Shown piece after piece: positions 18,307 to 25,347 of a DNA stretch of 64,000 bases. The position numbers and the translations under genes were made by a program. The stretch comes from Roseibium aestuarii (GTDB lineage Bacteria > Pseudomonadota > Alphaproteobacteria > Rhizobiales > Stappiaceae). Positions within the stretch are counted from its first letter, which is position 1. Every line of letters starts with the position of its first letter. The stretch is taken from contig NZ_VORA01000005.1 of NCBI RefSeq assembly GCF_008477545.1, positions 62,001-126,000 of the forward strand. Reading direction: 5' to 3'. The notes beneath the pieces are model-generated. The model was not told the DNA's origin and ran no database searches. It worked only from the letters and a program-made list of their open reading frames with translations.

Positions 18307-18969
18307 CTACACAGGCCGCGGCGGGGTCACTTCGGCCACAAGAGACGCCGCCTGACGGCGCATGTAGCGCATGAGGTCGTCCGCCATGGTGCGGGCGACC
18401 GTCTCGTCTCCGCTCTCGATCGCCTGCATCAGTTCCAGATGGCCGGTGGCGGCGGCGATCAGGTTGCTCTCGCCCCAGTAGCGGTACCAGAACCTGCGGC
18501 TGAGGGTCTGCAGCGGCGCGACCGCCTTGGCCGCGAAGGGATTGCAGGCGGCCACCGCCACGATCTCGTCGAAGATCTTGTCGAGACGCAGGAAGCCGAT
18601 GGTATCGTTGGCCGAGGCCGCATCGCGCATGGCGGCGGCACAATCATGCAGTTTCTGGCGCTCTTCCCGGCTGGCGAGCCGGGCCGCACTGGTGGTCAGC
18701 AGCACCTCCAGCGGATGGCGCGCGTCCATCACGCGGGTGTAGTCGCCGGGGTTGAGCTCGGAGATGACGATGCCCAGGCGCGGGCGGATGGTGACCAGAC
18801 CCTCCCAGCTCAGGCGCTGGATCGCCTCGCGGATCGGGGTGCGGCCCATGTCGAGTTCCTTCGTCAGGCGCGCTTCTGTCAGGGCCTCGCCGGGCTGCAG
18901 GCGCAGGGTGACGATGTCCTCTTCCAGACGGCGATAGGCGCTTTCCGCCAGACTCTGATCTTCGCTCAT
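18307..18969 (-). CDS. GntR/FadR-family regulator, probable hydroxyproline repressor
   Basis: This 220-residue protein has an N-terminal winged helix (AESAYRRLEEDIVTLRLQPGE, then MGRTPIREAIQRLSWEGLV) and an all-helical FCD ligand-binding domain with the metal-site pattern D...H (MDARHPLEVLLT, and HLELMQAIESGD). It is divergently placed from the hydroxyproline operon, 208 bases away, with a perfect palindrome between them. This suggests it is the local regulator, equivalent to HypR of Sinorhizobium. The ATG at 18969 follows GGAG; an earlier in-frame start lacks similarity. Confidence 0.85.
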   Translation of the reverse strand: MSEDQSLAESAYRRLEEDIVTLRLQPGEALTEARLTKELDMGRTPIREAIQRLSWEGLVTIRPRLGIVISELNPGDYTRVMDARHPLEVLLTTSAARLASREERQKLHDCAAAMRDAASANDTIGFLRLDKIFDEIVAVAACNPFAAKAVAPLQTLSRRFWYRYWGESNLIAAATGHLELMQAIESGDETVARTMADDLMRYMRRQAASLVAEVTPPRPV

Positions 18970-19035
18970 GGGCGGTCTCCGGTGATGGCGCGCAAGCGAT
19001 AGCCCGCGACGTGCCGCAGGGCAAATCCGCATTTG

Positions 19036-19064
19036 AATATGTCTGATATATCACGTGTTGACAA
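19036..19064. promoter_or_regulatory. Divergent promoter region with GntR-type palindrome
   Basis: TGATATATCA (19044-19053) is a perfect 10-bp palindrome. On the minus strand TTGTCA (19064-19059) and CATATT (19041-19036) are spaced by 17 bases, a good sigma70 promoter for the regulator, with the palindrome in its spacer. On the plus strand TTGACA (19058-19063) could be the -35 of the catabolic operon. A repressor bound to the palindrome would block both. This is inferred from layout. Confidence 0.5.
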
Positions 19065-19177
19065 GTGATGGGCGGAAGCGCATCGTGAGCCTCACCTGAA
19101 GGGGTGCGGCCGGTCTGTTTCCGGTGCGGGCTCCGCGACAGACACTTGCAAAACCAGTCAGAAGAAGGTCTCCCGTC

Positions 19178-20071
19178 ATGTGGAAGGGCGTATTCCCCGC
19201 AGTCACCACCAAGTTCACCGAAGCCGACACGCTGGATCTGGCCGAAAACGAACGCTGCTTCGCGCTGCAGTTCGAGGCCGGCTGCCACGGCATGATCCTC
19301 TGCGGTTCGCTGGGCGAAGCCATGGCGCTGGAGCCGGAAGAGAAGCTCGAGCTGCTGAAGCTCGCCAAGAGCGTGGCCGGCGACAAGCCGGTGCTGATGA
19401 CCGTTTGCGAAAGCTCTACCAGGCGCGCCGCCAAGGCCGCTGAAGCAGCGGCTGCTGCCGGTGCCGCCGGCCTGATGGTGCTGCCGGGCGTGCCCTACAA
19501 GTCCGCGCCGCACGAGACCATCGCTCATCTGAAGACCGTGGTGAATGCCGCTGGTCTGCCGTCGATGATCTACAATAACCCGGTTGCCTACGGTGTGGAT
19601 ATCTCTCTCGACATGTTCGAGGAGCTGGCCGGCGAGAAGCATGTGGTGGCCATGAAGGAATCCACCGACGACATCCGCCGGGTGACCGATGTGATCAACC
19701 GCTTCGGTGACCGGTTCGACATCTTCACCGGCGTCGACAACCTGGCGCTGGAAAGCCTGGCCATGGGTGCCATCGGCTGGGTGGCCGGTCTCGTGGTCGC
19801 CTTCCCGCGGGAAACGGTCGCGATCTATGAGCTGGTGCAGCAGGGCCGCATGGCCGAGGCGCTGGACATCTATCGCTGGTTCCGTCCGCTGCTCGACCTC
19901 GATGTCTCCACCAACCTGGTGCAGAACATCAAGCTGGCCGAAGTCCACGCCATCGGTTCCAATGACCGCTGCCGTGCGCCACGCCAGCCGCTGTCGGGTG
20001 CCGAGCGCGCCCGCGTCGAGGCCGTGATCACCTCTGCTCTTGCCAAGCGGCCCGAACTGCCGTCCTTCTGA
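19178..20071 (+). CDS. DapA-family 1-pyrroline-4-hydroxy-2-carboxylate deaminase
   Basis: This 297-residue class I aldolase-type TIM barrel has a Schiff-base lysine, Lys160, in VVAMKEST and the conserved tyrosine Tyr132 in MIYNNPVAYG. The family contains dihydrodipicolinate synthase, N-acetylneuraminate lyase and KDG dehydratases. Because it is followed by a D-amino-acid-type oxidase and a hydroxyproline epimerase, the best reading is the enzyme converting the 4-hydroxy-pyrroline carboxylate to 2-oxoglutarate semialdehyde plus ammonia (HypD/LhpC). The ATG at 19178 follows AGAAGG. Five bases separate it from the next gene. Confidence 0.85.
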   Translation: MWKGVFPAVTTKFTEADTLDLAENERCFALQFEAGCHGMILCGSLGEAMALEPEEKLELLKLAKSVAGDKPVLMTVCESSTRRAAKAAEAAAAAGAAGLMVLPGVPYKSAPHETIAHLKTVVNAAGLPSMIYNNPVAYGVDISLDMFEELAGEKHVVAMKESTDDIRRVTDVINRFGDRFDIFTGVDNLALESLAMGAIGWVAGLVVAFPRETVAIYELVQQGRMAEALDIYRWFRPLLDLDVSTNLVQNIKLAEVHAIGSNDRCRAPRQPLSGAERARVEAVITSALAKRPELPSF

Positions 20072-20076
20072 GGATC

Positions 20077-21318
20077 ATGAGCAAGCCCAACGTCACCATC
20101 GTCGGGGCCGGCATTGTCGGCCTCGCCACCGCCTCCGTTCTGGTCAGCCGCGGTGCAAGCGTTACGATCATCGATCGGGAAGGTCCGGCCGCGGGTGCCA
20201 GTCAGGGCAACGCGGGCGGCATCGCCTGGACCGATGTGTCGCCTCTCGCCTCGCCGGGCATCTGGAAGGATGCGCTGAAGTGGCTGATGGATCCGCTCGG
20301 GCCGCTGACCGTGCGCCCGGCCTATGCGCTGAAGATCCTGCCCTGGATGATCCGCTTCCTGGCGGCGTCCGGCAAGGATCAGGTGGCGCGCAGCACCGTG
20401 GCGCTGGCGGCGCTGAACGGCTCCGCGCTGCCCGCCTGGGAGCGGGTGTGGAAGCTGACCGGCACCCACAATCAGGTGCGCCGCAACGGCTGCCTGGAAA
20501 TCTTCGACAACCGGGCCAAGTTCGAGGCCTATCGGGCGACCTGGGCCCAGCAGCGCGACCACGGCATCGAGGTGCGCGAGCTGACCGGCGATCAGATCCG
20601 CGACATGGAGCCTGACCTGACGGCGAATATCGTCGGCGGCGGTTTCCTGCCCGGCTGGGCGCAGATGGACGACCCGAAGAAGCTGTGCCTGTCGCTGGCC
20701 GACTGGCTGGCGGCGCAAGGGGTGACCTTCGAGGTGGCCAGCGTGTCCGGTGTCTCGGCCACGGCCAACGGCGCGGAGCTTCGCCTGGTCGATGGAACCG
20801 TGCGCGGTGTCGAGAAGCTCGTCATTGCCTGCGGGGCCTGGTCCAAGAAGCTGACCGCGCAGCTGGGGGATGCGGTGCCGCTCGACACGGAGCGGGGCTA
20901 CAACATCACCGTGCCGCAGCCTGGGGTGAGCGTGACCAACTTCATCATGCTGCCGGGCCATGGCTTCGTGCTGTCGCCGCTGGAGACCGGCCTGCGCATC
21001 GGCGGCGCGGTGGAATTCGGCGGGCTGGACCTGCCGCCCAACTGGGGCCGGGTGGATGCGATGATCGCCAAGGCGAAGACCATCTATCCGAAGCTCGATG
21101 CGTCCACCGGCAAGCGCTGGATGGGCTTCCGCCCCTCCATGCCCGACAGCCTGCCTGTGATCGGGCCGTCTTCGGCAAGCCCGCATATCCTCTATGGTTT
21201 CGGCCATGCCCATCACGGCCTGACGGAAGCCGCCACCACCGCGGAAATGCTGACCGCGATGATCTTCAACGAGACGCCCGCCGTCGATCCTTCTCCCTTC
21301 AGCGCGACCCGCTTCTAG
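20077..21318 (+). CDS. FAD-dependent D-hydroxyproline dehydrogenase (DadA-like)
   Basis: This 413-residue DAO-family flavoprotein begins with the Rossmann motif IVGAGIVGLATASVL. It has the DadA-type GNAGGIAW segment after the second beta strand and a C-terminal FAD-binding end (MGFRPSMPDSLPVIGPSS, FGHAHHGLTEAATT). In this gene context it should oxidise cis-4-hydroxy-D-proline to 1-pyrroline-4-hydroxy-2-carboxylate and feed electrons to the respiratory chain (HypO type). It is the single-subunit type, not the three-subunit LhpBEF type of Pseudomonas. The family alone would also allow another D-amino acid as substrate. Confidence 0.83.
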   Translation: MSKPNVTIVGAGIVGLATASVLVSRGASVTIIDREGPAAGASQGNAGGIAWTDVSPLASPGIWKDALKWLMDPLGPLTVRPAYALKILPWMIRFLAASGKDQVARSTVALAALNGSALPAWERVWKLTGTHNQVRRNGCLEIFDNRAKFEAYRATWAQQRDHGIEVRELTGDQIRDMEPDLTANIVGGGFLPGWAQMDDPKKLCLSLADWLAAQGVTFEVASVSGVSATANGAELRLVDGTVRGVEKLVIACGAWSKKLTAQLGDAVPLDTERGYNITVPQPGVSVTNFIMLPGHGFVLSPLETGLRIGGAVEFGGLDLPPNWGRVDAMIAKAKTIYPKLDASTGKRWMGFRPSMPDSLPVIGPSSASPHILYGFGHAHHGLTEAATTAEMLTAMIFNETPAVDPSPFSATRF

Positions 21319-21337
21319 AGCCCGGAGTTTACCTGTC

Positions 21338-22369
21338 ATGGCCCGCCACACGTTCTTCTGCGTCGATGGTCACACTTGCGGCAATCCGGTGCGTCTGGTG
21401 GCCGGGGGCGGACCGCGCATCGAGGCGACTTCCATGTTCGAGCGGCGGCAGAAGTTCATCGCCGCCTATGACTGGATCCGCACCGGGCTGATGTTCGAGC
21501 CGCGCGGCCACGACATGATGTCGGGCTCGATCCTCTATCCGCCGTCGTCGGACGACTATGATGTGGGCGTGCTCTACATCGAGACCTCCGGCTGCCTGCC
21601 CATGTGCGGGCATGGCACCATCGGCACGGTGACCATGGCGATCGAGGAGGGGCTCCTGACCCCGCAGACGCCGGGTGTGGCGCGGCTGGAAACACCGGCA
21701 GGACTGGTGCTTGCCGAATACGAGATGGACGGGGAGTATGTCGCCTCCGTCAAGCTGACCAACGTGCCGTCCTTCCTGGCGGCCGAGGGTCTGGAGATCG
21801 ACTGCCCGCATTTCGGACGGCTGACCTTCGACGTGGCCTATGGCGGCAATTTCTACGCGATCTTCGAGCCGCAGGAGAATTTCGCCGGGGTTGGCACCGT
21901 GGACGTGGACACGCTGGTGCAGGTGAGCCCGAAGCTCAGGACCCTGCTCAACGAAGCCTACGAGATGGTGCATCCGGTCAATCCGGGCATCCGGGGCATC
22001 ACCCATCTGCAGTGGACCGGACCGGCGACCCAGCCGGAAGCCGATGCACGCAATGCGGTCTTTTATGGCGACAAGGCCATCGATCGCAGCCCCTGCGGCA
22101 CCGGCACCTCGGCCCGCATGGCGCAGCTGCATGGCAAGGGCCTGTTGAAGGTGGGCGACAGCTTCACCCATGAAAGCGTTATCGGATCGCTGTTCGAGGG
22201 CGGGGTGAAGGAAGAGGTGCTGGTGGGCACGAAGCGCGGCATCATCCCCACCATCAAGGGCTGGGCGGTGAAGACGGGAACCAGCATCATCACCCTGGAT
22301 GAGCGCGATCCCTACATGACCGGCTTCTCGGTGACCGGCACGGGCGTGAAGCGCTATCCGCGGCCTTGA
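21338..22369 (+). CDS. 4-hydroxyproline 2-epimerase (proline racemase family)
   Basis: This 343-residue member of the proline racemase family has both catalytic cysteines, Cys90 in MCGHGTIG and Cys253 in SPCGTGTSARMA. That separates it from trans-3-hydroxyproline dehydratases, in which one cysteine is replaced. It interconverts trans-4-hydroxy-L-proline and cis-4-hydroxy-D-proline, the entry step of the pathway encoded by the two genes upstream and the dehydrogenase at 3.2 kb. The gap to the previous gene is 19 bases, consistent with one operon of three genes. Confidence 0.9.
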   Translation: MARHTFFCVDGHTCGNPVRLVAGGGPRIEATSMFERRQKFIAAYDWIRTGLMFEPRGHDMMSGSILYPPSSDDYDVGVLYIETSGCLPMCGHGTIGTVTMAIEEGLLTPQTPGVARLETPAGLVLAEYEMDGEYVASVKLTNVPSFLAAEGLEIDCPHFGRLTFDVAYGGNFYAIFEPQENFAGVGTVDVDTLVQVSPKLRTLLNEAYEMVHPVNPGIRGITHLQWTGPATQPEADARNAVFYGDKAIDRSPCGTGTSARMAQLHGKGLLKVGDSFTHESVIGSLFEGGVKEEVLVGTKRGIIPTIKGWAVKTGTSIITLDERDPYMTGFSVTGTGVKRYPRP

Positions 22370-22567
22370 GCGGCGGATCAGAGCGGACCAGTTCCACGGC
22401 TGTGCCAATGACGATCTGCGAGACTGGATGGCGCATGATGCTGCCGAGGCCCCTGTGGCGAGCGGGGGGCGGGGCGTTTCTGCACAACCGCACGGCCTTA
22501 ATCTCTGATTGCAATTAATTCTAATGCACTTAAATTAATTGTGGTTTTCATATTGTCGGAGATTGTG

Positions 22568-22996
22568 GTGAATTTCAGTCGTATCCTTACTCCCTTCATT
22601 CTTTCCATTCTGGTTCTTTTTGCCGGGCAGGCCTCTGCTGCGGGTAGCATGTCCAGAAGGACGATTGTTGTCTACAACAAGGCGCATGGGCCCCAGGTTG
22701 AATACTATGCCCCCGACGGGCGGTCTTATCTTTGGTACCCGGGTAACAGGCGGCCGGTTACTGGGAGCTGGAAGATGAGTAGTAACAAGATCTGTTTTTG
22801 GTACTCCGATAAGGTGACGGATCCGACCACTGGTAAGAAGATGGGATCCTGGAAATGCCGGCCGATGTCCGGTTTCATGGAAATGACCGTCAGCAGTTGC
22901 AAGGGCGACCCCTTTCGCCTTTCCAAAGGCAAGATTCCCTATGTCTTGAGCAAGTCAAAGTCTGAGCTTGCACGAGTAACAAAGACCTGCAAATAG
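22568..22996 (+). CDS. Secreted protein of unknown function (possibly DUF995-like)
   Basis: This is a short protein of 142 residues with a clear signal peptide (MNFSRILTPFILSILVLFAGQASAAGS). The mature part has EYYAPDGRSYLWYPGNRRP, GSWKMSSNKICFWY and WKCRPMSG, plus four cysteines that could form two disulfides. The YYAPDG...YPG...ICF...W.C pattern resembles DUF995-type periplasmic proteins, but I am not certain of that family. GTG at 22568 was chosen because GGAG is six bases before it. Codon use is visibly more A/T-ending and mixed than in neighbours, and the upstream sequence is AT-rich, so recent acquisition is possible. Confidence 0.6.
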   Translation: MNFSRILTPFILSILVLFAGQASAAGSMSRRTIVVYNKAHGPQVEYYAPDGRSYLWYPGNRRPVTGSWKMSSNKICFWYSDKVTDPTTGKKMGSWKCRPMSGFMEMTVSSCKGDPFRLSKGKIPYVLSKSKSELARVTKTCK

Positions 22997-23050
22997 GCCT
23001 GTCGACAGTGTGTCGTTCAAGGCCAGATATCTGCACTGCATGACTGGAAG

Positions 23051-23077
23051 GCGGGACCAATCCTTGGTTCCGCTTTT
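23051..23077 (+). terminator. Intrinsic terminator after the secreted orphan
   Basis: GCGGGACCAA (23051-23060) pairs with TTGGTTCCGC (23064-23073), one G-T wobble, 3-base loop, followed by TTTTCG. Confidence 0.75.
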
Positions 23078-23162
23078 CGTCTGTGACGTCTGATTACAAG
23101 TCCTTCCTTGAAACATGAGTTTTTTCATCATATTTGATGCAGATGCTCAACAAGGACGTGAC

Positions 23163-23942
23163 ATGCCCCACTCTGCCTCGGAAATTTCGCCTGACGTTGA
23201 TCTGTCTCTCCCGCGCAGCGAGCGGATTTCCATCGAGCTGAAGCGGCGGGAGCTGACCGTTTCCGCCCACGAGCTCTTCACGCCTCACATGCTGCGGATC
23301 ACCCTGACGGGCGAGGATCTCAGCGACTTCCAGAGCCCCGGGTTCGATGACAACGTGAAGCTGTTCCTCACTGTGCCGGGACCGGACGGAGAGGATGTGC
23401 TGGAACGGCGCAGCTACACGCCCCGGCGTTTCGATGTGGCGGCGCGCGAGCTGGTGCTCGACTTTGCCCTGCATGATGCGGGCCCGGCGACGGCCTGGGC
23501 GCTGGAGGCGCAGGTCGGCGACACGCTGGTGGTCGGCGGTCCGCGCGGCTCGCGCGTGGTGCATGGCGACATCTCCGAGTGGCTGCTGATCGGTGACGAA
23601 ACCGCCCTGCCGGCCATCGGTCGCAAGGTGGAAGAAGCTCCGGCGGGCACGCGCATCACCGTGATTGCCGGTGTGCCCGGCGCGGAAGACGAGCAGCAGT
23701 TCGACAGCGCGGCGGAGGTCACGTGCCAGTGGCTCCACCGCCCGGAAGATCAGGCGGCGGAGATTGCCCCCTTCCTCCAGGCGGTGCGGGCGCTGGAGAT
23801 CGGCCCGCGCACCTTCATCTGGATTGCGGCGGAGGCCGCCGTGGCCCAGGCGCTCAAGGCCCATGTTCTGGACGAGCGCGGCATCAACCCGGCCTGGATC
23901 AAGCCTTCGGGCTATTGGGTGAAGGGCGAAGCCGGAAAATAG
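23163..23942 (+). CDS. Siderophore-interacting protein (FAD/NAD(P)H-type ferric reductase)
   Basis: This 259-residue protein has an FAD-binding barrel followed by the SIP domain. The flavin-binding motif is RRSYTPRRFD, and the motif following it is LDFALHDAGPATAWA, as in ViuB/YqjH. The nucleotide-binding half includes LLIGDETALPAIGRKVEE and the terminal PSGYWVKGE. Such enzymes reduce iron(III) in siderophore complexes in the cytoplasm. The ATG at 23163 follows AAGGA with six bases between. It stands alone; the iron-siderophore transporter genes are not in the window. A weak ATGA-N6-TCAT dyad lies at 23114-23127. Confidence 0.88.
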   Translation: MPHSASEISPDVDLSLPRSERISIELKRRELTVSAHELFTPHMLRITLTGEDLSDFQSPGFDDNVKLFLTVPGPDGEDVLERRSYTPRRFDVAARELVLDFALHDAGPATAWALEAQVGDTLVVGGPRGSRVVHGDISEWLLIGDETALPAIGRKVEEAPAGTRITVIAGVPGAEDEQQFDSAAEVTCQWLHRPEDQAAEIAPFLQAVRALEIGPRTFIWIAAEAAVAQALKAHVLDERGINPAWIKPSGYWVKGEAGK

Positions 23943-24002
23943 TCCGGGCACAGGCCGGAGCGGGGCCAGAGCATCTGCAAGGCCACCTGCCAGCACGACA
24001 AG

Positions 24003-24031
24003 CGCCGCGAGGGAAACCTCCGGCGTTTTTT
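24003..24031 (+). terminator. Intrinsic terminator after the siderophore-interacting protein
   Basis: CGCCG-C-GAGG (24003-24012, one bulged C) pairs with CCTC-CGGCG (24017-24025) around GAAA and is followed by six T residues. Confidence 0.85.
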
Positions 24032-24541
24032 CGTTTTCGGTTTGCAGCATGCCACGGGATGGCAGGCGCCCGGACCTTGCCGGGAGTGAGCAGGAGGAGG
24101 GGAGGCGTGGCAAGAGCGAGCGCCTGCCCGAAAGCCGTTCCCCAGGCGCGCGATCGTCCGGGACGAGAGCAAGGTCTGCCACAGCACGGCCCTAGGGCGG
24201 CCAGGGAACGCGACAGGCATGAGCCATGCGCAACCGTGGCCTGCGGGCGGACCCTTGCGGACGGAGCCCGTTGCCCCGTCACCTCTTCCCGACATGCGAC
24301 CCTGCAAGCTGCCGGAGATGGTCCCCGACCTCTGCCGATCCGCGATCTGCGCCGATGCGTGTTCCCGGTCCGTTAGGCGGGGACGCGCATCCGGCTTCCG
24401 GTTTCTGCCACCGCGAACGGTCGGTCCGGTCTCGGCCCCGTGATGGCAGGAACGGCGCCAGTGTAAGGCAGAGCGGACGGACGGGGATAAGTTTACGGGA
24501 GGGGCTTCCCAAAAGGGGCGGGAAGGCGTTACGGAGAGAAT
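24032..24541. other. Gene-free, hairpin-rich gap of about 510 bases
   Basis: No reading frame here has family similarity or a convincing ribosome binding site. The first 200 bases hold several short hairpins: TGCCA...TGGCA, CCCGG...CCGGG, GGCCCTAGGGCGGCC. The composition is GC-rich and not obviously coding. It could be a degraded gene or an unrecognised structured RNA; I cannot decide which. Confidence 0.3.
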
Positions 24542-24559
24542 GTAATGTAATAACGTTAC
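24542..24559 (+). promoter_or_regulatory. Candidate Zur operator upstream of zinT
   Basis: GTAATGTAA-TAACGTTAC is an 18-bp dyad with 7 of 9 symmetric pairs, in an AT-rich island 43 bases before the zinT start. Its form fits the AT-rich dyads recognised by the zinc repressor Zur, and zinT is a classical Zur target. Confidence 0.55.
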
Positions 24560-24601
24560 GATTCGCTCCGACCTCACGGTCTTCGTACAGGATTGCACCG
24601 C

Positions 24602-25279
24602 ATGAACCGTTCCCCCCTTCCTTCCCTTCTCGCCCTTGTCCTCGCTGCCGGCCTCACCGCGCCCGCCCTTGCGGATGGGGCGAAGGACGCCGCCCACACC
24701 CATGGCACTCATCAGGGCCACAGCCACGGCCAGAGCGACAGCGAACGCCAGATCTACAAGGGTTATTTCGAGGACAGCCAGATCCAGCCGCGCACGCTTG
24801 CCGACTGGCAGGGCGACTGGCAGTCCGTCCATCCCTATCTGCTCGACGGAACGCTGGATCCGGTGATGGCGCACAAGGCCGAGCACGGCAGCATGAGTGC
24901 TGACGAGTACCGGGCCTATTACGACACGGGCTATGCCACCGACGTGGACCGGATCGTGATCGACGGAGACCGCTTCACCTTCCACAGCAAGGCCATGGCG
25001 CTGAGCGCGACCTATGCGGCGGACGGGTTCGAGGTGCTGACCTACAAGAAGGGCAATCGGGGCGTGCGCTACATCTTCCGCAAGGTGGAGGGCGATGCCG
25101 GGGCACCGGGCTTCGTCCAGTTCAGCGATCACAAGATCTCGCCGAGTGCGGCGGATCATTATCACCTCTACTGGGGCGATGACCGGGCCGCGCTGCTGGA
25201 GGAAGTCACCAACTGGCCGACCTATTACCCCTCCGCGCTGAGCGGCGCGGAGATCGTGTCGGAAATGCTGGAGCACTGA
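24602..25279 (+). CDS. zinT: Periplasmic zinc-binding protein ZinT (YodA)
   Basis: This 225-residue protein has a signal peptide (LPSLLALVLAAGLTAPALAD) and a His-rich linker (HTHGTHQGHSHGQ), then the lipocalin-like ZinT fold. Family motifs are LADWQGDWQSVHPYLLDG, GYATDVDRIVIDGD, YIFRK, FSDHKISP and the metal-ligand segment ADHYHLYWGD. ZinT binds zinc in the periplasm and hands it to ZnuA under zinc starvation. The ATG at 24602 has only a distant AGGA; a TTG at 24593 is a possible alternative. znuABC is not in the window. Confidence 0.92.
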   Translation: MNRSPLPSLLALVLAAGLTAPALADGAKDAAHTHGTHQGHSHGQSDSERQIYKGYFEDSQIQPRTLADWQGDWQSVHPYLLDGTLDPVMAHKAEHGSMSADEYRAYYDTGYATDVDRIVIDGDRFTFHSKAMALSATYAADGFEVLTYKKGNRGVRYIFRKVEGDAGAPGFVQFSDHKISPSAADHYHLYWGDDRAALLEEVTNWPTYYPSALSGAEIVSEMLEH

Positions 25280-25347
25280 CCGGCCTCCGGTCAACGGATC
25301 TCGGGCGCATCGCCTTCCTGTCCTTGACCTGACGCCGGATCTGCGGA

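Noticed and set aside
24032-24541. Cobalamin riboswitch or other known RNA in the gap before zinT
   Set aside because: I looked for a B12 box and related conserved blocks on both strands and found none; the hairpins alone do not support a named RNA.
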